This document shows, in pieces, positions 22,753 through 33,023 of a DNA stretch of 64,000 nucleotides. The translations under genes and the position numbers were made by a program. Source of the stretch: an uncultured Blautia sp. (GTDB lineage Bacteria; Bacillota; Clostridia; Lachnospirales; Lachnospiraceae); NCBI GenBank assembly GCA_900541985.1, contig UQLX01000005.1:36559-100558 (forward strand), given 5' to 3'. Position 1 is the first letter of the stretch; every line of letters begins with the position of its first letter. The notes beneath the pieces were generated by a model. That model worked only from the letters and a program-made list of their open reading frames with translations. It ran no database searches and was not told the origin of the DNA.

Positions 22753-24561
22753 ATGACAGATCAGAGCAAGATTCGTAACTTCTGCATTATTGCACATATC
22801 GACCACGGAAAGTCTACACTGGCTGACCGTATTATTGAAAAAACCGGTCTTCTGACCCAGAGGGAGATGCAGTCCCAGATTCTGGACAATATGGAACTGG
22901 AAAGAGAAAGAGGAATCACCATTAAGTCTCAGGCAGTGCGCATTGTATATAAGGCTAAAGATGGGGAAGAATATATTTTTAACCTGATCGATACTCCAGG
23001 GCATGTGGATTTTAATTATGAGGTATCCAGAAGTCTTGCTGCCTGTGATGGGGCGATCCTTGTGGTAGATGCAGCTCAGGGAATCGAAGCACAGACTCTG
23101 GCCAATGTTTATCTGGCTTTGGAGCATAATCTGGATGTGCTCCCTGTGATCAATAAGATCGATCTTCCAAGTGCGGAACCGGATCGTGTGATCAATGAGA
23201 TTGAGGATGTGATCGGGCTGGAGGCGCAGGACGCGCCGCAGATTTCAGCCAAGACCGGGCTGAATATTGAGGATGTTCTGGAGCAGATCGTAGAAAAGAT
23301 CCCGGCTCCGGATGGAGATCCGAATGCGCCGCTGAAGGCTCTGATCTTTGATTCCATTTATGATTCTTATAAAGGTGTCATTGTATTCTGCAGACTGATG
23401 GATGGAAGGATAAAAAAAGGAACCACCGTAAAAATGATGGCTACAGGATTCACGACAGAGGTGGTAGAGGTTGGATATTTTGGCGCAGGACGTTTTATTC
23501 CCTGTGACGAACTGAGTGCAGGAATGGTAGGATATTTTACTGCAAGCATTAAGAATGTCAGCGATACCCGGGTAGGCGATACGGTAACAGATGTGGCAAA
23601 TCCCTGTAAAGAAGCACTTCCGGGATATAAGAAGGTACAGCCGATGGTTTATTGCGGACTTTATCCGGCCGATGGTGCCAGATATGGAGACCTTCGGGAT
23701 GCCCTGGAGAAGCTTCAGCTGAATGATGCCTCGCTTTTTTATGAGCCGGAGACATCTGTGGCGCTGGGATTTGGATTCCGCTGCGGCTTTTTGGGACTTC
23801 TTCATCTGGAGATCATTCAGGAGAGACTGGAGAGGGAATATAACCTTGATCTGGTCACGACTGCTCCGGGAGTAATTTATAAGGTGTATAAGACCAACGG
23901 GGAGATGATCGAGCTTACCAATCCGTCCAATCTGCCGGATCCATCGGAGATTGAATATATGGAGGAACCTATGGTCAATGCGGAGATCATGGTGACAACT
24001 GAGTTTATTGGTGCGATCATGGATCTCTGTCAGGAAAGGCGGGGACAGTATATTGGTATGGATTATATGGAAGAAACCCGTGCACTTCTGAAATATAAGC
24101 TTCCTCTTAACGAGATCATTTATGACTTTTTTGATGCGCTGAAGTCACGTTCCAGAGGATATGCTTCTCTGGATTATGATCTTTGTGGATATGAGCGCAG
24201 CGAGCTTGTGAAGCTGGATATTCTTGTAAATAAAGAGGAGGTAGACGCACTCTCCTTTATCGTTCATGCAGAAACGGCTTATGAGAGAGGAAGAAAAATG
24301 TGCGAGAAGCTGAAGGAGGAAATCCCCAGACAGCTTTTTGAAATTCCGATCCAGGCAGCAGTAGGAAGTAAGATCATTGCCAGAGAGACCGTCAGAGCTA
24401 TGCGTAAGGACGTACTTGCCAAGTGCTACGGTGGTGATATCAGCCGTAAGAAAAAACTTCTGGAGAAACAGAAGGAAGGTAAGAAACGTATGCGCCAGGT
24501 AGGTAATGTAGAGATTCCGCAGAAGGCATTTATGAGTGTCCTGAAACTGGATGAGAAATAA
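22753..24561 (+). CDS. lepA: Elongation factor 4 (LepA) GTPase
   Basis: Ribosome-associated translational GTPase. 602 residues, family length. G1 AHIDHGKSTLADR at about 15-27, G2 region RGITIKSQ, G3 DTPGHVDF, G4 NKIDLP, then domains II, III, V-like and the LepA-specific C-terminal domain ending KRMRQVGNVEIPQKAFMSVLK. Its place after spoIIP and before hemW is the conserved Bacillus order. Confidence 0.97.
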   Translation: MTDQSKIRNFCIIAHIDHGKSTLADRIIEKTGLLTQREMQSQILDNMELERERGITIKSQAVRIVYKAKDGEEYIFNLIDTPGHVDFNYEVSRSLAACDGAILVVDAAQGIEAQTLANVYLALEHNLDVLPVINKIDLPSAEPDRVINEIEDVIGLEAQDAPQISAKTGLNIEDVLEQIVEKIPAPDGDPNAPLKALIFDSIYDSYKGVIVFCRLMDGRIKKGTTVKMMATGFTTEVVEVGYFGAGRFIPCDELSAGMVGYFTASIKNVSDTRVGDTVTDVANPCKEALPGYKKVQPMVYCGLYPADGARYGDLRDALEKLQLNDASLFYEPETSVALGFGFRCGFLGLLHLEIIQERLEREYNLDLVTTAPGVIYKVYKTNGEMIELTNPSNLPDPSEIEYMEEPMVNAEIMVTTEFIGAIMDLCQERRGQYIGMDYMEETRALLKYKLPLNEIIYDFFDALKSRSRGYASLDYDLCGYERSELVKLDILVNKEEVDALSFIVHAETAYERGRKMCEKLKEEIPRQLFEIPIQAAVGSKIIARETVRAMRKDVLAKCYGGDISRKKKLLEKQKEGKKRMRQVGNVEIPQKAFMSVLKLDEK

Positions 24562-24576
24562 AAGGATGAGATACCT

Positions 24577-24825
24577 ATGAAAAAATATACGAAAAAAAAG
24601 CTGGCAGTTATATCTGTACTTATGCTCTGTGCTTTTTTGTCCGGCTGCGGATGCGGCAAAAAAAAGAAGGATCCTGCTTCTGAGCAGGTTTTAAAGATCA
24701 GTATTACTCCGGAACCGTCGCCAACACAAAAACCGGATGAGATCGATAAGGACGCAGTGGTGACGAAGGATGGAGTGACTATGGTGAATGAATATCTGAT
24801 ATCTCAGGAGGGATCAGGTGAATAA
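24577..24825 (+). CDS. Small lipoprotein of unknown function
   Basis: 82 residues: a basic N-terminus, hydrophobic stretch and the lipobox FLSGC (Cys about 24), directly followed by GCGKKKKD, then a short acidic, Pro/Thr-containing tail. No domain is recognised. Its end overlaps hemW by 8 bases, so it belongs to the lepA-hemW unit. Probably membrane-anchored outside the cell. Confidence 0.75.
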   Translation: MKKYTKKKLAVISVLMLCAFLSGCGCGKKKKDPASEQVLKISITPEPSPTQKPDEIDKDAVVTKDGVTMVNEYLISQEGSGE

Positions 24826-25969
24826 TAGAGAGAAAGCACCTCTGGAGCTTTATGTCCATATCCCTTTCTGCATAAAAAAGTGCGATTACTGTGACTTTCT
24901 GTCCGGACCTGCCGGGCGGGAAGTACAGAAGAGGTATGTAAAAGCGCTTCTGGAAGAAATCGCCGGAGTTTCCGGTTTTTCGGAAAGAAAGATCAGTTCT
25001 GTATTTATTGGAGGAGGAACGCCGTCAGTGCTGGAAGCCTCTGAAACAGCGGAGATCATGGATGCTTTAAGAGGAAAATTTCGTATTTCCAGCCGGACAG
25101 AGATCACAATGGAAGTGAATCCGGGAACGCTTACAAAAGAGAAACTGGAACAGTATAAAGTATCAGGCATCAACCGCCTGAGTATGGGGCTGCAGTCAAC
25201 TGAAAACAGTGAGTTGAAAATCCTTGGAAGAATCCATACGTTTGAAGAGTTTCAGGATAATTACCGACTTGCCCGGGATATCGGATTTAATAATATTAAT
25301 GTAGATCTGATGTTTGCCATACCCGGGCAGAGCTGTGAAAGCTGGGAGAAAAATCTGAGGACAGTGGCAGAACTGGAGCCGGAACATATTTCGGCCTACA
25401 GTCTGATCATTGAAAAAGGAACTCCTTTTGCAGAGCGTAATCTGGAGCTTCCGGACGAGGATTCTGAATACCGGATGTATGAGGATACAGCAGCAATCCT
25501 CGAAAGCTATGGATATCACCAGTATGAGATATCCAATTATGCAAAAACAGGATTTGAATGCAGACATAATATCGGTTACTGGAAAAGAACCGAATATCTG
25601 GGCATGGGACTGGGCGCAGCATCCCTGGTCTCAGAGGGAGACAGGCAGTGCCGTTTCAACAATACAGGAGAGATGCAGGAATATTTCAGCGCCAGCCGCA
25701 GTCCGGAAAACATACGGAAAGAAAAAATTTTTCTGTCAGCTGCAGAGCGGCAGGAGGAATTTATGTTTCTGGGATTGCGAATGACAGAGGGAATATCAGA
25801 AAAAGATTTTCTTTCCTGTTTTGGTGTACCGGCAGAGGAAATTTATGGACAGGTTCTGGAAAAATACAGAAAAATGGGCTTTTTAGAAAAAAAAGGATGT
25901 TTCTGGAGATTTACCCGTCAGGGGATTCATGTAAGTAATCATATTCTGGCAGAGTTTCTGCAGGAATAG
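24818..25969 (+). CDS. hemW: Radical SAM protein HemW (heme chaperone)
   Basis: 383 residues. The radical SAM motif CxxxCxxC occurs at Cys18, Cys22, Cys25, followed by Asp-Phe; the Phe in place of a fourth Cys separates HemW, a heme-binding protein, from the true oxygen-independent coproporphyrinogen oxidase HemN. Also FIGGGTPS, MEVNPGT, RLSMGLQS and the C-terminal HemN_C region with RQEEFMFLGLRMTEGI. The start is GTG, inside the end of the lipoprotein gene. Confidence 0.93.
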   Translation: MNNREKAPLELYVHIPFCIKKCDYCDFLSGPAGREVQKRYVKALLEEIAGVSGFSERKISSVFIGGGTPSVLEASETAEIMDALRGKFRISSRTEITMEVNPGTLTKEKLEQYKVSGINRLSMGLQSTENSELKILGRIHTFEEFQDNYRLARDIGFNNINVDLMFAIPGQSCESWEKNLRTVAELEPEHISAYSLIIEKGTPFAERNLELPDEDSEYRMYEDTAAILESYGYHQYEISNYAKTGFECRHNIGYWKRTEYLGMGLGAASLVSEGDRQCRFNNTGEMQEYFSASRSPENIRKEKIFLSAAERQEEFMFLGLRMTEGISEKDFLSCFGVPAEEIYGQVLEKYRKMGFLEKKGCFWRFTRQGIHVSNHILAEFLQE

Positions 25970-26017
25970 CAGACAGGATCAGAAGAACAGCAGCATACAG
26001 GAAATTTGGAGGAATAG

Positions 26018-28867
26018 ATGGCTGAACATACAACAGGAAAAAAATTTATCAGGATCCGGGGAGCAAATGTAAATAATCTGAAAAATCTCAGTGTGGATAT
26101 CCCGAGGGATGAGTTTGTGGTTCTGACAGGTGTCAGCGGCTCAGGTAAATCTTCTCTTGCCTTTGATACGATATACGCGGAAGGGCAGAGACGATACATG
26201 GAGTCGCTTTCTTCTTATGCCAGACAATTCCTTGGACAGATGGAAAAACCGGATGTGGAAATGATAGAGGGACTTCCGCCGGCAATTTCCATTGATCAGA
26301 AATCCACCAATCGTAACCCGAGATCCACGGTAGGAACAGTGACGGAGATTTATGACTATCTGCGTCTGCTTTACGCAAGGATAGGAATTCCTCATTGTCC
26401 TAAATGTGGAAAAGAAATCAAAAAACAGACAGTAGATCAGATGGTGGATCATATTATGGCACTTCCTGAACGAACCAGACTGCAGCTTCTGGCACCGGTG
26501 GTCAGAGGGCGGAAGGGTACACATGCCAAACTTCTGGAACAGGCAAAAAGAAGCGGATATGTGAGGGTGCAGATTGATGGAAGTCTGTATGAATTGTCTG
26601 AAGAGATCAAACTGGATAAAAATATCAAGCATAATATAGAAATTATCGTTGACCGTCTTGTGGTTAAGCCGGGAATTGAAAAGCGACTGGCGGATTCAAT
26701 AGAAACTGTGCTGGATCTTGCGGAAGGTTTGCTGATGGTGGATACCATGGATGGCAATGTTCTTACCTTCAGCCAGAGCTTTTCCTGCCCGGATTGTCAG
26801 ATCAGCATTGATGAGATAGAGCCCAGAAGTTTTTCTTTTAATAACCCATTTGGAGCCTGCCCGGACTGTCTGGGACTGGGGTACAAAATGGAATTTGATG
26901 AGGATCTGATGATCCCGGATAAGTCTCTGAGCATTTCTCAGGGAGCCATTGCAGTTATGGGATGGCAGTCCTGTACCGATAAGGGGAGTTTTACCAGAGC
27001 AATCCTGGATGCGCTTGCAAAAGAATATAATTTCAGCCTGGATACGCCGTTTCAGGATTATCCACAGAAGATTAAAGATGTGCTGATCCATGGGACAGAT
27101 GGACGTTCAGTCAAGGTTTATTATAAAGGCCAGCGGGGTGAAGGCGTTTATGACGTGGTTTTTCCCGGACTGATCAGAAATGTGGAGCAGAGATACAGGG
27201 AGACCGGATCGGATGCAATGAAGCAGGAATACGAAACTTTTATGCGGATCACACCCTGTAAAACCTGCAGGGGACAGCGTCTGAAAAAAGAGGCTCTGGC
27301 TGTTACGGTAGGGGATAAGAATATTTATGAGCTGACAGCTCTTTCCATAGAAAATCTGAAAAAATTCATGAAGGATCTGACGCTCACAGAGCAGCAGGAA
27401 CTGATCGGCAGGCAGATTCTCAAAGAAATCCGCGCCAGAGTGGGATTTCTGGCGGAAGTGGGACTGGATTATCTTTCTCTTGGACGTGGGACATCTACGC
27501 TTTCCGGAGGAGAGGCGCAGAGAATCCGTCTAGCGACCCAGATCGGTTCCGGTCTGGTAGGGGTAGCGTATATTCTTGATGAGCCGAGTATCGGACTGCA
27601 TCAGAGGGATAATGACAGGCTTCTGAAAGCGCTGATGCGCCTGCGGGATCTGGGAAACAGCCTGATCGTAGTAGAGCATGATGAGGATACCATGAGAGCG
27701 GCAGACTGTGTCGTGGATATCGGTCCGGGGGCGGGCGAACACGGAGGCAGGCTGGTTGCTATGGGAACGGCAGAGGATCTTATGAAAAATCCTGACTCTG
27801 TAACCGGTGCCTACTTAAGCGGAGCATATAAAATACCGGTGCCGGGAGAAAGGAAGATGCCTTCCGGATGGCTGAAGATCCGCGGTGCAGCAGAAAACAA
27901 TCTGAAGCAGGTCAATGTGGATATTCCTCTGGGAGTTATGACCTGTGTGACCGGGGTAAGCGGATCAGGGAAAAGTTCTCTTATCAATGAGGTTCTTTAT
28001 AAAACTCTTGCCAGAGATCTGAATCGTGCAAGGATCATCCCGGGGAAACACAAAGAAATTCAGGGAAAAGATCAGCTTGATAAGGTGATCAGCATTGATC
28101 AGTCTCCCATTGGACGGACACCAAGATCCAATCCGGCCACATATACAGGTGTGTTTGACCAGATCCGCGATCTATTTGCTTCTACGGCAGACGCCAAGGC
28201 AAGAGGCTATAAAAAAGGAAGATTCAGCTTTAATGTAAAAGGCGGAAGATGTGAAGCATGCAGCGGCGATGGAATTATTAAGATCGAGATGCATTTTCTG
28301 TCAGATGTGTATGTACCATGTGAGGTATGCAAGGGAAAACGCTATAACAGGGAAACTCTTGAAGTAAAATATAAGGATAAAAATATCTATGATGTTCTGA
28401 ACATGACAGTGGAAGAAGCTCTGGAGTTCTTTGAAAATATTCCATCTATCCGCAGAAAAATACAAACCCTTTATGATGTGGGACTTTCTTATATCCGCTT
28501 GGGACAGCCATCTACAGAGCTTTCCGGAGGAGAGGCGCAGAGGATTAAGCTGGCTGCGGAACTCAGCCGCAGAAGCACGGGAAAAACCATCTATATTCTG
28601 GATGAACCCACAACAGGACTTCATTTTGCGGATGTCCATAAGCTGGTGGATATCCTGAAACGGCTTTCGGAAGGCGGAAATACAGTGGTTGTCATTGAAC
28701 ACAATCTTGATGTGATCAAAACGGCTGATTATATTATAGACATGGGCCCGGAGGGCGGAGACAGGGGAGGAACTGTGATCGCCAGAGGAACACCGGAAGA
28801 GATCGTAAAGGTTCCGGAGTCTTATACAGGGCAGTATGTTGCAAAATATCTGAACGGAGAAAATTAA
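26018..28867 (+). CDS. uvrA: Excinuclease ABC subunit A
   Basis: DNA damage-recognition ATPase of nucleotide excision repair. 949 residues, normal. Two ABC ATPase halves: Walker A GVSGSGKSSLAFDT near 33-46 and GVSGSGKSSLINEV near 645; signature LSGGEAQRIRLA and LSGGEAQRIKLA; Walker B ILDEPSIGLH and ILDEPTTGLH. Zinc modules at CPKCGKEIKKQ, CPDCQ..CPDCLGLG and CEACSGDG..CEVCKGKRY. It follows hemW by 48 bases with no own promoter seen, so the LexA-box promoter at 22542 may control it. Confidence 0.97.
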   Translation: MAEHTTGKKFIRIRGANVNNLKNLSVDIPRDEFVVLTGVSGSGKSSLAFDTIYAEGQRRYMESLSSYARQFLGQMEKPDVEMIEGLPPAISIDQKSTNRNPRSTVGTVTEIYDYLRLLYARIGIPHCPKCGKEIKKQTVDQMVDHIMALPERTRLQLLAPVVRGRKGTHAKLLEQAKRSGYVRVQIDGSLYELSEEIKLDKNIKHNIEIIVDRLVVKPGIEKRLADSIETVLDLAEGLLMVDTMDGNVLTFSQSFSCPDCQISIDEIEPRSFSFNNPFGACPDCLGLGYKMEFDEDLMIPDKSLSISQGAIAVMGWQSCTDKGSFTRAILDALAKEYNFSLDTPFQDYPQKIKDVLIHGTDGRSVKVYYKGQRGEGVYDVVFPGLIRNVEQRYRETGSDAMKQEYETFMRITPCKTCRGQRLKKEALAVTVGDKNIYELTALSIENLKKFMKDLTLTEQQELIGRQILKEIRARVGFLAEVGLDYLSLGRGTSTLSGGEAQRIRLATQIGSGLVGVAYILDEPSIGLHQRDNDRLLKALMRLRDLGNSLIVVEHDEDTMRAADCVVDIGPGAGEHGGRLVAMGTAEDLMKNPDSVTGAYLSGAYKIPVPGERKMPSGWLKIRGAAENNLKQVNVDIPLGVMTCVTGVSGSGKSSLINEVLYKTLARDLNRARIIPGKHKEIQGKDQLDKVISIDQSPIGRTPRSNPATYTGVFDQIRDLFASTADAKARGYKKGRFSFNVKGGRCEACSGDGIIKIEMHFLSDVYVPCEVCKGKRYNRETLEVKYKDKNIYDVLNMTVEEALEFFENIPSIRRKIQTLYDVGLSYIRLGQPSTELSGGEAQRIKLAAELSRRSTGKTIYILDEPTTGLHFADVHKLVDILKRLSEGGNTVVVIEHNLDVIKTADYIIDMGPEGGDRGGTVIARGTPEEIVKVPESYTGQYVAKYLNGEN

Positions 28868-28916
28868 AATTCTGCAGACTGTTATTTGTCAGAATACAGC
28901 AGAAAGGAGACCTAAT

Positions 28917-29906
28917 ATGCCTGCAAATGATATCGGGATCGATCTGGGCACAAAAAACTGTCTGGTTTATTCTACGGGAAAGGGACTTGTCCTTCAGGAG
29001 CCCTCTATCGTTGTTTATGATAAGGATACAGAAAAAATCAGGGCAATCGGAGAGGAAGCACGGCAGATGGCAGGTCATGTGACTTCTAATATGGAAGTGA
29101 TACGACCGATCAGTCAGGGTGTGATCGTTGACTTTAATGTTACGGAAAAAATGCTGAAATATTTTATAACAAAGGCAATGGGGAATCGTGCTTTCCGAAA
29201 ACCGAGGATCAGTATCTGCGTGCCGAGCGGGATTACAGAGATCGAGCGAAAGGCTGTGGAAGAGGTTACTTATCAGGCCGGAGCAAGAGAGGTTTTTCTG
29301 GTGGAAGAGCCTATAGCAGGGGCTATTGGAGCCGGTGTGGACGTGACAAAGCCTTTTGGAAATCTGATCGTTGATATCGGAGGCGGTACGACAGATGTTG
29401 CAGTGATCTCTATCGGGGGTGTTGTTGTTTCTGCCTCTGTAAAGGTTGCCGGAGATGCTTTTGACCAGGCAATCCTGGAATATGTGCGTAAAAGCCACAG
29501 CCTTTTTATCGGAGAAGATATGGCTGAACAGATTAAGATCAAAATAGGTACGGCAATAGAGGAAACCGAGCCTCAGGTCATGGAGGTTAAGGGACGAAAT
29601 ATTATGACAGGCCTTCCGAAGATTGTTAAGCTTACTTCGGAGGAGGTCAGAGCAGCTCTTCGGGATGCGACAGGACAGATTGTGGAGACCGTACATGGTG
29701 TGCTTGAAAAAACACCTCCTGAACTTGCAGCGGATATTGTAGACAGAGGGATTGTCCTGACGGGAGGAGGGGCGCTTCTTCGGGGAATGGATTCACTGAT
29801 CGAGCAAAAAACCGGGGTAAATACACTGACGGTGCAGAATGCTATGAATGTGGTAGCGGTAGGAACCGGAAAATATGCGGAGATCATGGCAAGAATGGAA
29901 GATTAG
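28917..29906 (+). CDS. mreB: MreB/Mbl-type actin homologue
   Basis: Bacterial actin that guides elongation-phase wall synthesis. 329 residues with phosphate-1 loop DIGIDLGTKNCLVY, phosphate-2 VDIGGGTTDVAVIS, adenosine motif GGALLRGMDSLI. No mreC or mreD follows, so this is a stand-alone copy, more like Mbl or MreBH of Bacillus; the exact paralogue cannot be decided by eye. recD2 follows immediately. Confidence 0.9.
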   Translation: MPANDIGIDLGTKNCLVYSTGKGLVLQEPSIVVYDKDTEKIRAIGEEARQMAGHVTSNMEVIRPISQGVIVDFNVTEKMLKYFITKAMGNRAFRKPRISICVPSGITEIERKAVEEVTYQAGAREVFLVEEPIAGAIGAGVDVTKPFGNLIVDIGGGTTDVAVISIGGVVVSASVKVAGDAFDQAILEYVRKSHSLFIGEDMAEQIKIKIGTAIEETEPQVMEVKGRNIMTGLPKIVKLTSEEVRAALRDATGQIVETVHGVLEKTPPELAADIVDRGIVLTGGGALLRGMDSLIEQKTGVNTLTVQNAMNVVAVGTGKYAEIMARMED

Positions 29907-29910
29907 AGAT

Positions 29911-32139
29911 ATGAGTGAATACGTAACCGGGTATATCGATCATATAATATTCAGAAATGAGGAAAACGGATATACCGTTTTTGAGATGAAAGGTGTGGAG
30001 GGGCAGGAAGAGCTGACCTGTGTAGGGAGTTTTCCCGTAATCAGTCAGGGAGCAACGATAGAGGCCTCAGGCAGCTATATCAATCATCACATATATGGAA
30101 AACAGTTTCAGATCACATCCTTTGCAGAAAAAATGCCGGAGGATGCTCTGGCAATGGAACGCTACCTGGGATCAGGGGCGATCAAGGGGATCGGAGCAGC
30201 GCTGGCAGCCCGGATCGTCCGTCATTTTGGAGAAGAAACTCTTCGTATTGTAGAGGAAGAGCCGGAGCGCCTGGCAGAAGTGAAAGGAATCAGTGAAAAA
30301 AAAGCCCGTGAAATTGCGGCGCAGACAGCTGAAAAAGCAGATATGCGTAAGGCGATGATGTTTCTTCAGAAATATGGCATTTCTCTGAATCTGGGGGCAA
30401 AGATCTACCAGAAGTACGGGGATTCTGTATATAGTGTACTTCAGGAAAATCCGTATCGTCTTGCAGATGATATCAGTGGGGTCGGATTTAAGATTGCAGA
30501 TGAGATCGCGGGCCGTATAGGAATACATACAGATTCAGATTACAGGATACGAAGCGGTATGCTGTATACTCTTTTGCAGGCAACAGGAGAAGGGCATATT
30601 TATCTTCCGAAAGAGGAATTGTTTTTTCGGTCTTCGGAACTTCTGGGAGTAGATACCTCTTATATGGAAAAACATCTTATGGATCTTTCTATGGAGAGAA
30701 AGGTAATACAGAAGGAGGCAGAGGGGAAAATTCTTGTTTACCCCAGCCGGTTTTATTATCTGGAACTTAATACGGCAAGGATGCTCAGAGAATTGAATGT
30801 ATTATGTCCGGAGGAAGAAGCTTTTGTTCAGAGAAGGATTGCCCAGATAGAAAAAGAAACGGGGACGATTCTGGATGAAATGCAGAAGAAAGCTGTGACG
30901 GAAGCGGCCAGCCACGGACTGTTTATTCTGACCGGAGGTCCGGGAACAGGAAAGACTACAACGATTAATGCAATTATCCGCTTTTTTGAAGGGGAAGGTG
31001 TGGAACTGAGACTGGCAGCGCCGACGGGAAGAGCTGCAAAACGTATGACCGAGACTACCGGATATGAGGCACAGACCATCCACAGGCTTCTGGAACTGAA
31101 TGGTATGCCGGAGGAAGAAAAGGAAGGTCAGGCGGTTCATTTTGAAAGAAATGCCGAAAATCCACTGGATGCAGATGTAGTAATTATTGATGAGATGTCC
31201 ATGGTGGATATTCAGCTGATGCATTCGCTTCTTCTGGCAGTGACAGCCGGGACGAGATTGATTCTTGTAGGAGATGAAAATCAGCTTCCGAGTGTAGGAC
31301 CGGGAAATGTTCTCAGAGACATCATAAGAAGCGGGGAATTTTCTGTGGTAGAGCTGAAAAAAATTTTCCGACAGGCTTCGGAAAGTGATATCGTGGTGAA
31401 TGCCCATAAGATCAACAGGGGAGAACAGGTTACTTTAAGTAACAAAAGCAGAGATTTCTTTTTTCTGAAAAGACAGGACGCAGATATTATCATCCGTGTG
31501 CTGATTGCTCTGATCCAGGAGAAACTTCCAAAATATGTGGAAGCAAAGCCTTTTGATATTCAGGTGCTGACACCTATGCGAAAAGGGCTTCTGGGAGTGG
31601 AGCGCCTGAATCAGATCCTTCAGAGATACCTGAACCCACCGGAACCATCCAAGAAAGAGAAAGAATATGGACAGGGGCTGTTCCGTGAAGGAGATAAGGT
31701 TATGCAGATCCGGAATAATTATCAGCTGGAATGGGAAATCAGGGGAAGGTATGGTATTCCGGTAGAAAAAGGTGTGGGAGTCTTTAACGGAGATACCGGA
31801 ATCCTGAAAAACCTAAATGAGTTTGCGGAAACGGCAGAGGTAGAATTTGAAGATGGACGGTGGGCGGAATATTCATTTAAACAGCTTGAGGAACTGGAGC
31901 TTGCCTACGCGGTGACGATACATAAATCGCAGGGCTCGGAATACCCTGCGGTAGTGCTTCCGCTTTTATCCGGACCAAGAATGCTCCTTAACAGAAACCT
32001 GCTTTATACAGCAGTGACACGGGCTCGAAAATGTGTCACTATAGTGGGAAGTGAAGAGACCTTCCGGGAAATGATCAATAATGAAAAGCAGCAGAGACGC
32101 TACAGCTCTCTGGATATGAGACTGAAGGAAGATATGTAG
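29911..32139 (+). CDS. recD2: RecD2-type DNA helicase
   Basis: 742 residues. N-terminal OB-like and helix-hairpin-helix region (IKGIGAALAARIV, AEVKGISEKKAREI), then superfamily 1B helicase motifs: Walker A TGGPGTGKTTT near 345, VIIDEMSMVD, GDENQLPSVGPGNVL, and the C-terminal LAYAVTIHKSQGSEY and YTAVTRARK. The N-terminal extension marks the RecBC-independent RecD2 family, a 5'-3' helicase in repair. The frame is open from 29875, inside mreB; I chose 29911 because MSEYVTGYIDHII matches the family start. Confidence 0.93.
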   Translation: MSEYVTGYIDHIIFRNEENGYTVFEMKGVEGQEELTCVGSFPVISQGATIEASGSYINHHIYGKQFQITSFAEKMPEDALAMERYLGSGAIKGIGAALAARIVRHFGEETLRIVEEEPERLAEVKGISEKKAREIAAQTAEKADMRKAMMFLQKYGISLNLGAKIYQKYGDSVYSVLQENPYRLADDISGVGFKIADEIAGRIGIHTDSDYRIRSGMLYTLLQATGEGHIYLPKEELFFRSSELLGVDTSYMEKHLMDLSMERKVIQKEAEGKILVYPSRFYYLELNTARMLRELNVLCPEEEAFVQRRIAQIEKETGTILDEMQKKAVTEAASHGLFILTGGPGTGKTTTINAIIRFFEGEGVELRLAAPTGRAAKRMTETTGYEAQTIHRLLELNGMPEEEKEGQAVHFERNAENPLDADVVIIDEMSMVDIQLMHSLLLAVTAGTRLILVGDENQLPSVGPGNVLRDIIRSGEFSVVELKKIFRQASESDIVVNAHKINRGEQVTLSNKSRDFFFLKRQDADIIIRVLIALIQEKLPKYVEAKPFDIQVLTPMRKGLLGVERLNQILQRYLNPPEPSKKEKEYGQGLFREGDKVMQIRNNYQLEWEIRGRYGIPVEKGVGVFNGDTGILKNLNEFAETAEVEFEDGRWAEYSFKQLEELELAYAVTIHKSQGSEYPAVVLPLLSGPRMLLNRNLLYTAVTRARKCVTIVGSEETFREMINNEKQQRRYSSLDMRLKEDM

Positions 32140-32177
32140 CAGGAAAGAAGTTTTTTCATCGAGGAGAAAGGACGGTT

Positions 32178-32885
32178 TTGAATCAATATCTGAAATTGTT
32201 TCTGAATATACTTTATCCCAGACACTGTCCGGTCTGCCATCGGATATTAAAGGATCAGAAAAAGAATATCTGTCCGGAATGTGAGAACATATTTATCAGA
32301 GCAGATAAAGACTACTGTCTGAAGTGTGGTAAACCTGTGAAAGAAGAGGAAGAATACTGTGATGAATGTAGAGCCGGAAAAAGGAGCTTTGACAGAAATA
32401 TATCTGTATTTGTTTATAATGAAAGAATGCGCCAGTCTCTGGTAAGATACAAATATTACGGATACAGAGAATATGGAGATTACTTTTCAGCCTGTATATG
32501 CAGATATGCAGCTCAGAACATCTGTAACTGGAAGCCGGATGTGATCGTTCCTGTTCCCCTTACTGCGCGCAAGCAGAGGCAGAGAGGGTTTAATCAGGCG
32601 GGATATCTGGCAGACCGGGTGGGGCAGTATTTTGGAATTCCTGTAAGCCACAGTCTTCTGAAAAAAATACATAAAACAAAATCTCAGAAAAAACTAAGCG
32701 CTTCTCAACGCAGACAGAATCTTAAAGATGCTTATCGTACAGGAGAAGACCTGCACGGAATCACAGTACTTGTTATTGATGATGTTTACACAACCGGCAG
32801 TACTATGGAGGCAGCGGCCTCCTGCCTGAAGGAAGCCGGAGCTGAAAAAGTATATGGGATTACTCTGTGTACAGGGCATGGCTGA
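32178..32885 (+). CDS. comFC: ComF-family protein ComFC
   Basis: 235 residues, starting at TTG with GAGGAGAAAGG upstream. An N-terminal zinc finger (CPVCHRIL..ICPECENIF and YCLKCGKPV..YCDECRAG) precedes a phosphoribosyltransferase-like domain with VIVPVPLTARKQRQRGFNQA and the PRPP loop VLVIDDVYTTGST. ComFC is needed for DNA uptake in competent cells. With comEA and comEC this gives three competence genes; comFA is not adjacent. Confidence 0.92.
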   Translation: MNQYLKLFLNILYPRHCPVCHRILKDQKKNICPECENIFIRADKDYCLKCGKPVKEEEEYCDECRAGKRSFDRNISVFVYNERMRQSLVRYKYYGYREYGDYFSACICRYAAQNICNWKPDVIVPVPLTARKQRQRGFNQAGYLADRVGQYFGIPVSHSLLKKIHKTKSQKKLSASQRRQNLKDAYRTGEDLHGITVLVIDDVYTTGSTMEAAASCLKEAGAEKVYGITLCTGHG

Positions 32886-32903
32886 GAAAAACCATAAAAA
32901 CAC

Positions 32904-32932
32904 TTTTCATGAATAGGGATATATGTTACAAT
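32904..32932 (+). promoter_or_regulatory. Possible promoter upstream of the cdaA-linked unit
   Basis: TTTTCA (32904-32909), 17-base spacer, TACAAT (32927-32932). A hairpin AACCGC..GCGGTT follows at about 32976-33008, in the leader of the gene starting at 33024. Confidence 0.4.
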
Positions 32933-33023
32933 TAAATTACTTTGAATACTGGGATTTTTTTGGAAAGAGGAGAAAGAACCGCTTTTATCTATAAGAAAAA
33001 GGCGGTTTGTTGAGGAGTAGATC

